From: Lysobacter defluvii IMMIB APB-9 = DSM 18482
GTDB taxonomy: Bacteria > Pseudomonadota > Gammaproteobacteria > Xanthomonadales > Xanthomonadaceae
Assembly (NCBI RefSeq): GCF_000423325.1
Contig: NZ_KE384007.1
Span: 1-64,000 of the forward strand
Direction of reading: 5' to 3'
Length of the DNA: 64,000 nt
This document shows positions 50,772-59,838 of this stretch, one piece after another. How positions within the stretch are numbered: the stretch's first letter is position 1; each line of letters opens with the position of its first letter. Below the pieces are notes generated by a model, which searched no databases, was not told the origin of the DNA, and worked only from the letters and a program-made list of their open reading frames with translations. The translations under genes and the position numbers were made by a program.

Positions 50772-51782
50772 TCACTCGTCGGCGTAGATCGCCACGCCGC
50801 GGCTGCCGTTGGCGTCGATCCAGCCGCGGTACATGCCCGCGGTGTTGAACGGCATGGCGATGTTGCCCTGCGCGTCGATCGCGATCACCCCGCCATCGCC
50901 CCCGTCGCGCGGCACCACCTCGTGGATCACGGTGCCGGCGGCGTCGGCGAGGATGTCGCCCCGGTAGGACACCCGTGCGCAGATGTCGTGCGCCACGGCA
51001 TTGCGGATGAAGAACTCGCCCCAGCCGGTGCCGGAGACCCCGCAGCCCGAGTCGGCCCAGGTACCCGCGCCGATCACCGGCGAGTCGCCCACGCGGCCCC
51101 AGCGCTTGTTGGTCATGCCGCCGGTGCTGGTGGCCGCGGCGATGTGGCCCTCGGCATCCAGCGCCACCGCGCCCACGGTGCCGAAATACGCCGCCGGCTC
51201 CACGTCCCCGGTCGCAGCCTGGCGCTGCGCGCGCTCCAGCTGCCGGCGGCGGGGCTCGGTGTCGAACCAGTCGTTGCGCACCCGCTCGAGTTCGGGCCGG
51301 GTGTCGGCGAAGGCCTCGGCACCCTGCGCCGCCAGCATCACGTGCGGGGAGTGCTCCATCACTGCCCGCGCCAGCCGGATCGGATTGCGCACGGTGGTGA
51401 CGCCCGCGACCGCGCCGGCGCGGCGGGTGTGCCCCTCCATCACCGAGGCATCCAGCTCGTGTCCGCCCGCGGCGTTGAACACCGCGCCGCGCCCGGCGTT
51501 GAAGTGCGGCGACTCCTCCAGCACCAGTACCGCGGCCTCCACCGCGTCCAGCGCACTGCCACCGCCGTCGAGGACGCTGCCGCCGGCGTCCAGCGCCTGC
51601 CGCAGCGCGGCGCGGATCGCCTGCTCGGTGTCGGGCTCCAGTGAGCCTCGCTCGATCACCCCGGCGCCGCCGTGGATCACCAGCGCGGTCCGCGGCGCGT
51701 CAGCGGCGGCCGGTCCGGTCGCACCTGCGGGCAGGGAAGCAAGCATCAGCAGCGGCATGGCGAACAGGAGGGGAAGTCGCAT
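50772..51782 (-). CDS. Exported isoaspartyl peptidase / L-asparaginase (Ntn hydrolase)
   Basis: Plant-type asparaginase family, made as a proenzyme that cleaves itself. The product has 336 residues with a signal peptide ending near AGA (residue 21). The autoproteolysis site and N-terminal nucleophile are at T202 in YFGTVGAVALD. HGGAGVIERGSL near the start and the GDSPVIGAGTWAD and TGWGEFFIR motifs fit the family. It probably degrades isoaspartyl peptides in the periplasm. Start ATG 51782 is preferred over an upstream start at 51800. Confidence 0.94.
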   Translation of the reverse strand: MRLPLLFAMPLLMLASLPAGATGPAAADAPRTALVIHGGAGVIERGSLEPDTEQAIRAALRQALDAGGSVLDGGGSALDAVEAAVLVLEESPHFNAGRGAVFNAAGGHELDASVMEGHTRRAGAVAGVTTVRNPIRLARAVMEHSPHVMLAAQGAEAFADTRPELERVRNDWFDTEPRRRQLERAQRQAATGDVEPAAYFGTVGAVALDAEGHIAAATSTGGMTNKRWGRVGDSPVIGAGTWADSGCGVSGTGWGEFFIRNAVAHDICARVSYRGDILADAAGTVIHEVVPRDGGDGGVIAIDAQGNIAMPFNTAGMYRGWIDANGSRGVAIYADE

Positions 51783-51868
51783 GGTCGGGCCCGTTGGCAA
51801 AGGATGGGCCCGAGGATGGCGCGGGCGGCCGGTGCTGTCACCGGCCGTCGGTCATGCCGGTGCCGGGG

Positions 51869-53104
51869 TCATTGCTGGCGCAGCGCCTCGATCGGGTCCA
51901 GCAGGGAGGCCTTGCGCGCCGGGTAGTACCCGAAGAACAGCCCCGTGGCGATCGAGAAGCCCGCGGCCAGCCCCACCACCTGCAGGTCGACCACCACCGG
52001 CAGCGAGCCGAAGCGGCCGACCAGCAGTGCGCCGACGACGCCGATCGCGATCCCCACGGCGCCGCCGACCAGCGAGATCAGCATCGCCTCGGCCAGGAAC
52101 TGCCGGCGGATGTCCGAGGGCCCGGCCCCGACCGCCATGCGCAGCCCGATCTCGCGGATCCGCTCGGTCACCGACACCAGCATGATGTTCATGATCCCGA
52201 TGCCGCCCACCACCAGCGAGATCGTTGCCACCGCCGCCAGCAGCAGCGACATCAGCCGCGTGGTCTGGGTGCGGGTCGCCACGATCTCGGCGATGTTGCG
52301 GACCCGGAAGTCGTCCTCGGCACCGGGCTGGATGTCGTGGCGCTGGCGCAGCAGGGCCTCGATCTGCTCCTGCACGTAGCCCAGGTCCTCGGCACGGGTG
52401 ACGCCAACGGCGATCTGCTGCACCGCGCCGGGAGGCAGCCCCATCGCGCCCATGAGCCGGCGCCGGGCGGTTTCCAGCGGGACCAGGACCACGTCGTCCT
52501 GGTCCTGCCCCCATCCGCCCTGGCCCTTGGGTTCGAGCACCCCCACCACCGTGAACGGTACGCGGCCCAGGCGGATCGACTGTCCCACCGGGTCGAGGTC
52601 GCCGAACAGCTCGCGGCGGACGGTCTCGCCCAGGATCACCGGCTTGGTCGAGCCGCCGTAGTCGCGCGGGCCAAAGCCCTCGCCCATGGACAGGCCCCAG
52701 CTCTCCAGCTCGAACCAGTCGGGCTGGATCCCCTGCCAGCTCGCCGACCAGTTGTTCTCGGCGAACACCACCTGGGTGTTGCCGCGCAGCACGCCGCCGA
52801 CGTACTGGACCTCCGGGATCTCCTCGCGGATCGCCTCGGCGTCGCGCACGTCCAGCGTGTAGAAACTGCTCGCGCTCATGCGCACGCCACCGGCGGCGCG
52901 GCGGGTGTTGGGCATGATGTCGAGCCGGTTGGAGCCCAGCCCGGACACCAGCTTGTCGATCTCGGACTGGGTGCCCTGCCCGACCGAGACCATCACGATC
53001 ACCGCGGCGATGCCGATGATCACGCCCAGCGAGGTCAGCGCGCTGCGCAGCCAGTTGCCGCGCAGGGCGAAGGTGGCGGTGCGCAGTACTTCCAGGAAGT
53101 TCAT
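51869..53104 (-). CDS. MacB-like ABC transporter permease
   Basis: FtsX/MacB-type permease of 411 residues. One membrane helix (about 18-44) is followed by a large periplasmic domain, with the MacB-core motif GSNRLDIMP and a region to about 275, then three helices to the end (about 285-405). The end SLLDPIEALRQQ is the classic signature of these permeases. Unlike E. coli MacB, the ATPase is a separate gene. The ATG overlaps the ATPase stop (ATGA). Confidence 0.93.
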   Translation of the reverse strand: MNFLEVLRTATFALRGNWLRSALTSLGVIIGIAAVIVMVSVGQGTQSEIDKLVSGLGSNRLDIMPNTRRAAGGVRMSASSFYTLDVRDAEAIREEIPEVQYVGGVLRGNTQVVFAENNWSASWQGIQPDWFELESWGLSMGEGFGPRDYGGSTKPVILGETVRRELFGDLDPVGQSIRLGRVPFTVVGVLEPKGQGGWGQDQDDVVLVPLETARRRLMGAMGLPPGAVQQIAVGVTRAEDLGYVQEQIEALLRQRHDIQPGAEDDFRVRNIAEIVATRTQTTRLMSLLLAAVATISLVVGGIGIMNIMLVSVTERIREIGLRMAVGAGPSDIRRQFLAEAMLISLVGGAVGIAIGVVGALLVGRFGSLPVVVDLQVVGLAAGFSIATGLFFGYYPARKASLLDPIEALRQQ

Positions 53105-53817
53105 GCCGGCGCTCCCTGAAGGTGCAGCTCGCCGTCGTGCATGGCGTAGGTGCGGTCCGCGTGCGCGGCGACCTCCGCATCGTGGGTGATCAGCACCACC
53201 GTGTGGCCGTCCTCGCGCAGCCGCCTGAACAGCTCCAGGATCTCCTCGCCGGTGCGGCTGTCGAGTGCGCCGGTGGGCTCGTCGGCCAGCAGCACCGGCG
53301 GGCGGTTGATCAGCGCCCGCGCGATCGCCACGCGCTGCTGCTGGCCTCCGGAAAGTTCGCTGGGCCGGTGCGACTCGCGGTTGGCCAGGCCCACCGACGC
53401 CAGCGCCTCGTGGGCACGCGCGGCCCGCTCCGCCGCGGGCACCCCGGTGTACGCCAGGGGCATGGCGACGTTCTCCAGCGCGGTCATGCGCGGCAGCAGG
53501 TTGAAGCCCTGGAACACGAAGCCGATCTTGTCCCGGCGCAACACCGCCAGCTCCTCGGCATCGAGCGTGGAGACGTCGGTCCCGTCGCAGTGGTAGCTGC
53601 CGCCGGTCGGGGTGTCGAGGCAGCCGAGCATGTTCATCAGCGTCGACTTGCCCGAGCCGGACGGCCCCATGATGGCGACGAACTCGCCGTGGGCGATCTC
53701 CAGGTCCACGCCGCGCAGGGCGGCGACCTCGGCCTCGGTGCCGGCGGCGTACACCTTGGTCAGGCGCTCGGTACGGATCACCGGGGGACGCGCTTCCCCC
53801 GTCCCGGGCGCCGTCAT
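53101..53817 (-). CDS. MacB-like ABC transporter ATP-binding protein
   Basis: ABC ATPase of 238 residues in the LolD/MacB group. Walker A GPSGSGKS lies near 51-58, the signature LSGGQQQR near 145-152 and Walker [13 protein letters not shown] near 165-176. It powers the neighbouring permease. It overlaps the adaptor gene upstream and the permease downstream, both as ATGA. Confidence 0.95.
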   Translation of the reverse strand: MTAPGTGEARPPVIRTERLTKVYAAGTEAEVAALRGVDLEIAHGEFVAIMGPSGSGKSTLMNMLGCLDTPTGGSYHCDGTDVSTLDAEELAVLRRDKIGFVFQGFNLLPRMTALENVAMPLAYTGVPAAERAARAHEALASVGLANRESHRPSELSGGQQQRVAIARALINRPPVLLADEPTGALDSRTGEEILELFRRLREDGHTVVLITHDAEVAAHADRTYAMHDGELHLQGAPA

Positions 53818-55313
53818 GGTGCCGGGCGCTCCGTCCCCACCACCACCTCGTCGCCTTCCTGCAGTGCGCCCGACACCTCGGTCCAGCTGCCGTCACTCGC
53901 CCCCACCCGCACCATCACGGCGCGCACGGCGCCGCCCTCCAGCAGGTAGAGCGGAGCACGGCGGGCTCCCGCCAACGCGGCCAGGCCGCGGTCCCAGCGT
54001 TGCCGCTGGTCCTCGTCCAGGGTTTCCCGGAAGCCGGCGAACTGCGCCGCCAGGCGCTCGCCCACACGCTGGCGCATCGCCGCCATCATCTCCGGGGTGG
54101 GCCCGCCGCCGCCCGCTGCGCGGGGCGCGGCACCGGAAGGCCGGGCACCGGCGCGCCCGGCCGCCTGCGCGCGCATGGCGGCGAGTGCCTCGTCCAGGGC
54201 GGCCTGCTGGGTGGAGTCCAGGTCCAGGCCGGCCGCCATCGCGGCGATGTCCGCGTCCATCCCGGCGCCCCCCCCGCGCGGCGGCGGCGCGATGCCGGCG
54301 TCATCGGCGGGCTTGTAGCGCAGCGCCGCGTTGGGCACCCGCAGCACCCCGTCGCGCCGGCTCACCTCGATCTCGGCGTTGGCGGTCATCCCGGGCAACA
54401 GCACCTGGTCGGAGTTGTCGACCGCGACCACCACCGGATAGGTGATGACGTTGTTGGTGTTGGTCGCCGACAGGCGGATCTGCTGGACCTCGCCGCGGAA
54501 CCGCCGGTCGGGGAAGGCGTCGACGGTGAAGGAGACGCCCTGCCCCGGCTCGACCTGGCCGATGTCCGCCTCGTCGATCGCCAGCTCGATCTCCATCTTC
54601 GACAGGTCCTCGGCGATCTGGAACAGTACCGGCGCCTGCAGGCTGGCGGCGACTGTCTGGCCCGGCTCGACCGAGCGGGTCAGCACCACGCCGTCCACCG
54701 GCGAGCGGATCTCGGTGCGCTCCAGGTTCAGGCGCGAGGTCTGGGTGGAGGCCTGCTGCTGGCGGATCTGTGCACGCGCCGACTCCACCTGGGCCCGGGC
54801 CTGGTCACGCGCGGCGCGTGCCAGGTCGAGGTCGCTGGCGGCGATCAGCTGCGACTGCGCCAGCCCTGCCTTTCGCTGGTAATCCGCCTCCGCGTTGCGC
54901 AGGCTGGCCTCCGCATTGGCGAGGCTGGCGCGGGCGGCGTTGGCCGAAGCGTCGCCCTGCTCGATCTGGGCCAGGTAGGTGCTCGGGTCGATCCGGGCGA
55001 TCACCTGCCCCTGGCGGACCTCGTCGTTGAAGTCGGCCAGCACCTCGGTGACCAGCCCGGAGATCTGGCTGCCCACGTCGACCGTGGAGATCGCCCGCAG
55101 CGTGCCGGTGGCGGAGATCGCCACGCGGATGTCCCCCCGTTCCACGGTGGCGGTGCGGTAGCCGCTGCCGGCCTCCGCCCCGCCGCGTGCCTGCCACCAC
55201 CAGCCGGCGGCGAGCAGCACCAGCAGCACGGCCGCGGCGGAGAGGAGGCGGGGATTCTTCCAGCGGGCGCGACGCGCGCCCTTGCCGGCACGCGGACGGG
55301 AAGGAGTTGCCAT
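53814..55313 (-). CDS. MacA-like periplasmic adaptor with inserted helical module
   Basis: Efflux adaptor (HlyD/RND fold) of 499 residues. It has an N-terminal membrane anchor (about 20-38), lipoyl half ATGTLRAISTVDVGSQISGLV, a long coiled-coil hairpin (about 105-200) and beta-barrel RSVEPGQTVAASLQAPVLF. Between the membrane-proximal RYKPAD and APLYLLEGGAVR lies an insert of about 116 residues (337-452), Gly/Ala/Pro-rich, with helices that carry LTxxQ-like motifs (LDSTQQAAL, LDEDQRQRW). MacA of E. coli lacks such an insert. It links the permease/ATPase to an outer-membrane channel encoded elsewhere. Confidence 0.9.
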   Translation of the reverse strand: MATPSRPRAGKGARRARWKNPRLLSAAAVLLVLLAAGWWWQARGGAEAGSGYRTATVERGDIRVAISATGTLRAISTVDVGSQISGLVTEVLADFNDEVRQGQVIARIDPSTYLAQIEQGDASANAARASLANAEASLRNAEADYQRKAGLAQSQLIAASDLDLARAARDQARAQVESARAQIRQQQASTQTSRLNLERTEIRSPVDGVVLTRSVEPGQTVAASLQAPVLFQIAEDLSKMEIELAIDEADIGQVEPGQGVSFTVDAFPDRRFRGEVQQIRLSATNTNNVITYPVVVAVDNSDQVLLPGMTANAEIEVSRRDGVLRVPNAALRYKPADDAGIAPPPRGGGAGMDADIAAMAAGLDLDSTQQAALDEALAAMRAQAAGRAGARPSGAAPRAAGGGGPTPEMMAAMRQRVGERLAAQFAGFRETLDEDQRQRWDRGLAALAGARRAPLYLLEGGAVRAVMVRVGASDGSWTEVSGALQEGDEVVVGTERPAP

Positions 55314-55386
55314 GCAGGTCTCGCGATGGGGATTGCCTGCATGAACGCGCGGGAAGGCGCCCGGTTGACCCCGGGGGGCCGCGTCC

Positions 55387-56676
55387 TCAGCCGGTGAACC
55401 GGATCGTCGCCACAGTCCCGTCGCCGGGCAGGCTCTCCAGGGTCACCGGCCAGCCCAGGCGTTCGCCCAGCCTGCGCGCGATCGACAGGCCCATGCCGGC
55501 GCTCTGCTCCCGGTTCATGTCCGCGCGCCAGAACGGCTTGAACGCCTTGTCCAGCGTCTCCGGGTCCATGCCGATGCCGGTGTCGCGCACCTCCACCCGG
55601 TCGCCGAACACGTGGACCTCGACCCGGCCCTGGTCGGTGAACTTGACCGCGTTGCTGAGCAGGTTGCCGAGCATGACCGCGAGCACATGCGCGGGCCCGA
55701 ACAGCGTCGTCGCGCCGTGGTCCACCAGCTCCACCTCGACCGGCTTGCCCGCCGCCAGCGGCCGGGCACGGTCGACCTGCTCGGCCGCCACCTCGATCAC
55801 GTCGAATTCGGTGCTCTGCGGCGCGTTGCCGGCCTCGCGTGCGAGGATCAGGAAGGCGTCGATCACCGCCTCCATGTCGCGCCCGGCGCGCTGGATGCGG
55901 GCCAGCGAACGCTGGGTGCGCTCGGGCGTTTCCGGGTCGACGAGCATCATGTCGGCGGCGACCCGGATCACCGTCAGCGGCGTGCGCAGTTCGTGGCTGG
56001 CGTCGCGGGTGAAGTCGCGCTCGCGCTCGACGAAGTCGCCCACCCGCTCGGCCAGGCCGACCAGCGCCCGCGACAGCTGGTGGACTTCCGCCCCGGCGTC
56101 CTCGGGCAGGTTGCTGGAGCGGATCGCGTCGGTGTCGGGGTGGCGCGGATCCCAGCGCGATACCACCCGGGACAGCCAGCTGACCGGAAGCACCATCCGC
56201 TTGGACGTCCGGTAGGTCAGCCAGCTCATCAGGTAGGTGGCGGCCAGCGACAGCAGCAACGAGGCCAGGCCGGTCCACAGGATCGCGCGGTCGATGTGCC
56301 CGGCCTCGAAGGTGAGGTACAGCGTGCCCTCGGCGCGGCGGTCGACCAGCACGTCGTACTTCAGCCCCGGCTGACCCTGGACCTCGACCCGGTGGCGTCC
56401 CGGCGACAGGCCGTGCAGCCAGGCGGGCAGGTCCGCGTCCTGCGCACCCGCCGGGACGAAATGGCCGACGAAGGTGCTGGTGTGGGGCAGCGCCAGCCCC
56501 GACTGTCCCGCCCGCGCCGCCCACCACAGGTCGGCCTCGCGGTGCATGCGCTCGTCCAGCACGTACGCACGCACCCCGATGCCCGCCAGCAGGATGCCGA
56601 TGGTGATCAGCACGCTGGCCACGGCGGCCTGCGCGACGAACGCCAGCTTGATCCGGCGCGGGAGCCCCTGTGCCAT
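55387..56676 (-). CDS. Sensor histidine kinase
   Basis: Two-component kinase of 429 residues. Membrane helices at about 13-36 and 130-152 flank a periplasmic sensor of about 95 residues. A HAMP-like linker, the H-box DASHELRTPLTVIR and catalytic motifs NLLSNAVKF, DTGIGMD and GMGLSIARRLGE follow. The signal is unknown. It follows the response regulator by 18 bases and precedes the MacA-like gene by 73, so it probably controls the efflux system. It resembles ColS/VgrS-type kinases in layout only. Confidence 0.93.
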   Translation of the reverse strand: MAQGLPRRIKLAFVAQAAVASVLITIGILLAGIGVRAYVLDERMHREADLWWAARAGQSGLALPHTSTFVGHFVPAGAQDADLPAWLHGLSPGRHRVEVQGQPGLKYDVLVDRRAEGTLYLTFEAGHIDRAILWTGLASLLLSLAATYLMSWLTYRTSKRMVLPVSWLSRVVSRWDPRHPDTDAIRSSNLPEDAGAEVHQLSRALVGLAERVGDFVERERDFTRDASHELRTPLTVIRVAADMMLVDPETPERTQRSLARIQRAGRDMEAVIDAFLILAREAGNAPQSTEFDVIEVAAEQVDRARPLAAGKPVEVELVDHGATTLFGPAHVLAVMLGNLLSNAVKFTDQGRVEVHVFGDRVEVRDTGIGMDPETLDKAFKPFWRADMNREQSAGMGLSIARRLGERLGWPVTLESLPGDGTVATIRFTG

Positions 56677-56694
56677 TCGGTTACCGCCCCCGGC

Positions 56695-57405
56695 TCACTC
56701 GGGCGGCTGGGTGATGTCTGCGATCCGGTAGCCGGCGGACTGCACGGTGTGCAGCAGCTGCTTGTCGAACGGCTTGTCGATGGTCTTGCGCAGGTTGTAC
56801 AGGTGGCTGCGGAGGGTATCGGAGTCCGGCAGCCCGTTGCCCCAGATCTCGCGCTCGATCTCCTGCCGGCTCACCACCCGGGGCGACTCGCGCATCAGGA
56901 TGGTCAGCAGCCGCAGGCCGATCGGCGACAGCTGCAGCTCGGCGCCGCCGCGGGTGACCCGCAGGCTCGCGGGGTCCAGCACCAGGTCGGCGACCTTGAG
57001 CACCTCGCCGCCCACCTGGCGGCGCTCCCGGCGGATCAGCGCCCGCAGCCGGGCCTCCAGCTCCTGCACGGCGAACGGCTTGGTGAGGTAGTCATCGGCC
57101 CCGGCCGAAAGGCCGGTGAGCTTCTCGTCGAGCGTGTCGCGCGCGGTCAGCATCAGCACCGGCGTGGACTTGCGGGCTTCCTCGCGCAGGCGCTTGCAGA
57201 CCTCGACGCCATCCAGCCGCGGCAGCATCAGGTCCAGCACGATCACGTCGTAGCTGTTCTCCGCGGCCAGGCGGTACCCGTCCAGGCCGTCGGCGGCGTA
57301 GTCGATCTCGAAGCCGCGGCTTTCGAGGTACTCGCCCATCATCTCGGAAATGTTGCGGTTGTCCTCGATCAGGAGGACCAGGCCACCGTCCCGGTTCGAC
57401 TGCAT
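56695..57405 (-). CDS. OmpR/PhoB-family response regulator
   Basis: Transcription regulator of 236 residues from ATG 57405, which has a GGAGAG ribosome site; GTG 57420 is a weaker alternative. The receiver domain has the acidic pair in LIEDNRN, phospho-acceptor Asp in VLDLMLPRLDG and Lys in YLTKPF. The C-terminal winged helix includes VVSRQEIEREIWGNGLPDSDTLRSHLYNLRKTID. It pairs with the kinase that follows. Two palindromes just upstream may be its own binding sites. Confidence 0.95.
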   Translation of the reverse strand: MQSNRDGGLVLLIEDNRNISEMMGEYLESRGFEIDYAADGLDGYRLAAENSYDVIVLDLMLPRLDGVEVCKRLREEARKSTPVLMLTARDTLDEKLTGLSAGADDYLTKPFAVQELEARLRALIRRERRQVGGEVLKVADLVLDPASLRVTRGGAELQLSPIGLRLLTILMRESPRVVSRQEIEREIWGNGLPDSDTLRSHLYNLRKTIDKPFDKQLLHTVQSAGYRIADITQPPE

Positions 57406-57419
57406 TGAAGTGCTCTCCA

Positions 57420-57478
57420 CCTTCAGTTTTGTGAAGGCTGCAGGTCCGCGGGTCTAGGCAGCGTGAAGGATTTCACGC
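57420..57478. promoter_or_regulatory. Two palindromes upstream of the response regulator
   Basis: CCTTCA-N6-TGAAGG (57420-57437) and GCGTGAA-N4-TTCACGC (57461-57478) lie between mazG and the regulator gene. Both contain GTGAAGG, at 57431 and 57463, 32 bases apart, which is close to three helical turns. This layout suits dimer binding by the OmpR-type regulator for autoregulation. Confidence 0.5.
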
Positions 57479-57507
57479 GGCGCACCCGCGGTGCTCACGA
57501 GCGCTCA

Positions 57508-58332
57508 CTATGCTGGGTCTTTTTGCTTGGCCTGCTGCCAGAGCGCTTCCTGTTCCTCAAGCGTGCGGGCTTCCAGCGGCCGGCCCTCCGCGGCCGCGAT
57601 CGCCTCCATTTCCCGGAACCGCCGCTCAAACTTCAGGTTCGCCCGCCGCATCGCGGCGCCCGGGTCCACACCGGCATGGCGCGCCAGGTTGGCGGCGACG
57701 AACAGCAGGTCGCCGAGCTCCTCTTCCAGCCGCCCGCGGGCGCCGGGCGTGCCGCGGTCGGGCGCGTCGAACTCGGCGCGGACCTCCGCGACCTCCTCGG
57801 CCAGCTTGTCGAACACCGGTCCGGGCCCGGGCCAGTCGAAGCCCACGCGCGCGGCGCGCTCCTGCAGCTTCAGCGCCCGCTGCCACTCGGGCAACCCCCG
57901 CGCGATGCCCGCCAGTGCCGACGTGTCCTTCTCGCCGGCCGCCTCGCGCTCCATGCGCTTGATCTCGTCCCACTGCCCGGGGCTGCCGTCGCCGCCTGCG
58001 CCGGCGAACACGTGCGGGTGGCGGCGGACCATCTTGTCGGCGATGCCCGCGGCCACGTCCCCGAAGCCGAACAGGCCCTGCTCCTCGGCCATCCGCGAGT
58101 GGAAGACCACCTGCAGCAGCAGGTCGCCCAGTTCCTCGCGCAGCCCGTCCATGTCCCCGCGGTCGATCGCGTCGGCCACCTCGTAGGCTTCCTCGATCGT
58201 GTACGGCGCGATGCTGGCAAAGTCCTGCTCCAGGTCCCAGGGACAGCCGCCCTCCGGGTCGCGCAGGGCCGCCATCACCGCCAGCAGGCGCTCCAGGCCG
58301 CTCCCGTCCGGCGGGAGTTTGCTGCCCGCCAC
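57508..58332 (-). CDS. mazG: Nucleoside triphosphate pyrophosphohydrolase MazG
   Basis: Hydrolyses noncanonical and canonical NTPs to NMPs. The product has 274 residues from GTG 58332 and contains two MazG folds. The first has CPWDLEQDFASIAPYTIEEAYEVADAI and GDLLLQVVFHSRMAEE; the second has EEVAEVRAEF and EEELGDLLFVAANLAR, each with ExxE-type metal sites. It starts three bases after cysQ. It is upstream of the response regulator on the same strand, separated by a promoter-like gap of about 100 bases. Confidence 0.96.
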   Translation of the reverse strand: MAGSKLPPDGSGLERLLAVMAALRDPEGGCPWDLEQDFASIAPYTIEEAYEVADAIDRGDMDGLREELGDLLLQVVFHSRMAEEQGLFGFGDVAAGIADKMVRRHPHVFAGAGGDGSPGQWDEIKRMEREAAGEKDTSALAGIARGLPEWQRALKLQERAARVGFDWPGPGPVFDKLAEEVAEVRAEFDAPDRGTPGARGRLEEELGDLLFVAANLARHAGVDPGAAMRRANLKFERRFREMEAIAAAEGRPLEARTLEEQEALWQQAKQKDPA

Positions 58333-58335
58333 GGC

Positions 58336-59139
58336 TCAGCCCTCCTGCCCGGCCCAGTGGCGCCAGGGCAGCGCCGGGTCGCCGAGGGCCACGAACCCGC
58401 CGTTGAGCAGCGTGTCGCGGCAGTTGTAGCGGAACGGGCGGCCCTGCAGGTCGACGACCTGTCCGCCGGCACCCTCCAGCACCGCCTGGGCGGCCGCGGT
58501 GTCCCACTCGCTGGTGGGACCGAAGCGCGGATAGCAGTCCAGGTTGCCCTCGGCAAGGAGGCAGAACTTGAGCGAGGAGCCGAGGCCAACCGCTTCGATC
58601 GGGCCCATGCGGGCGAGGAAGTCCATGGCCTCCGCGGTGCGGTGCGAACGGCTCGCGGCGACGCGCAACGGCGCGGCCGCGGGCTGGCGCACCCGGATCC
58701 CGCGCTCGCCCGCGCCATCGCGGCGCCACGCCCCGAGGCCGGCGCCACCGTGCCAGGTGATCCCGGTCACGGGCGCCTGGACCACCCCGTAGCGCGCAAC
58801 GCAGTCCTGCACGTAGGCGATGTTGACGGTGAACTCGCCGTTGCGCTTGACGAACTCGCGGGTGCCGTCGAGCGGATCGACCAGCCACAGGCGGTTCCAT
58901 CCGTGGCGCTGGGCCATGTGGATTGCCGTGGACTCCTCCGACAGCACCGGGATGTCCGGGGTCAGCCGCGCCAGGCCCTCCACGATGCAGCGGTGCGCGG
59001 CCAGGTCGGCCGCGGTCACCGGCGAGTCGTCGGACTTCCGTTCCACGTCGAAGTCGCGCTCGTAGACCTCGAGGATCGCCGCGGCGGCCGCATTGGCGAC
59101 GGCGATCACGCCCTCGCGCAGGTGCTCGTCCAGTTCCAT
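58336..59139 (-). CDS. cysQ: 3'(2'),5'-bisphosphate nucleotidase CysQ
   Basis: Removes the 3'-phosphate of PAP/PAPS, a by-product of sulfate assimilation. The product has 267 residues from ATG 59139. Li-sensitive phosphatase motifs are SEES (about 71-74), WLVDPLDGTREFV and the C-terminal WDTAAAQAVLEGAGG. It begins two bases after nudE, in a nudE-cysQ-mazG clean-up operon. Confidence 0.96.
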   Translation of the reverse strand: MELDEHLREGVIAVANAAAAAILEVYERDFDVERKSDDSPVTAADLAAHRCIVEGLARLTPDIPVLSEESTAIHMAQRHGWNRLWLVDPLDGTREFVKRNGEFTVNIAYVQDCVARYGVVQAPVTGITWHGGAGLGAWRRDGAGERGIRVRQPAAAPLRVAASRSHRTAEAMDFLARMGPIEAVGLGSSLKFCLLAEGNLDCYPRFGPTSEWDTAAAQAVLEGAGGQVVDLQGRPFRYNCRDTLLNGGFVALGDPALPWRHWAGQEG

Positions 59140-59141
59140 GT

Positions 59142-59693
59142 TCAATCCCGCAGGTGGCGCAGCCACTCGCGCGCCATGAACAGCGCGGCGATGCTGCGCC
59201 CTTCGGAGAAGTCCTCGCGCAGCACCAGCTCGTGCAGCGCGTCGAGCTTCCAGGGCACCACCTCCAGCGGCTCGGGCTCGTCGCCGGGCAGCCGCTCGGG
59301 ATACAGGTCCCGGGCGATGACCATGTGCGCGCTGTGGCTCATGTAGGTGGGCGCCAGGCTCAGCTGCCGCAGGTCGAGCAGCTCGCGGGCGCCGTAGCCG
59401 GCCTCCTCCTTGAGCTCCCGGTTGGCGGCTTCCAGTGGCGTCTCCCCGGCGTCGATGCGGCCCTTCACCAGGCCCAGCTCGTAGCGGTGCATGCCGGCCG
59501 CGTACTCGCGCACCAGCAGGACCGTGTCCGGGTCGATCATCGGCACCACAATGACGGCGCCGTGGCCACGGCTGTGCAGGCGCTGGAAACGCCGCCGTTC
59601 CCCGTTTGAGAACTCCAGGTCCAGGTGCTCGAGCCGGTAGGGGCCGGCATCCTCCAGACTGGTGCCATGGATCGTCGGGAGGCGGCGGCTCAC
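59142..59693 (-). CDS. nudE: Nudix hydrolase NudE (ADP compounds)
   Basis: Hydrolyses Ap3A, ADP-ribose and NADH-type compounds. The product has 183 residues from GTG 59693. The Nudix box is complete: GRIDAGETPLEAANRELKEEAGY. The region before the box (VREYAAGMHRYELGLVKG) and the partnership with cysQ match NudE in other gammaproteobacteria. The start is uncertain because no ATG lies near the conserved N terminus. It is divergent from rsmE. Confidence 0.93.
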   Translation of the reverse strand: MSRRLPTIHGTSLEDAGPYRLEHLDLEFSNGERRRFQRLHSRGHGAVIVVPMIDPDTVLLVREYAAGMHRYELGLVKGRIDAGETPLEAANRELKEEAGYGARELLDLRQLSLAPTYMSHSAHMVIARDLYPERLPGDEPEPLEVVPWKLDALHELVLREDFSEGRSIAALFMAREWLRHLRD

Positions 59694-59838
59694 CGGTACC
59701 GCTCCATCCCGTGGACGGGAGCGGGGGCAGTGATGCGCGTCGGGGGGATAATGGCGGGATGGAAACGATCGATCACGATGCATCGATGCTAGCAGAGCAG
59801 GGCAACGACGAAGCACCACCCACCCGCGGAGAAGCGCC

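Noticed and set aside
55612-57408. 598-residue open frame antisense to the kinase and regulator
   Set aside because: Mirror of two well-supported genes; no motif or start context.
57463-59346. 627-residue open frame antisense to mazG, cysQ and nudE
   Set aside because: Shadow of three conserved enzymes.
59761-59795. Cluster of short palindromes (CGATCG, ATGCAT, GCATCGATGC) before rsmE
   Set aside because: Short and overlapping; no recognised operator spacing. Could be chance in the nudE-rsmE gap.
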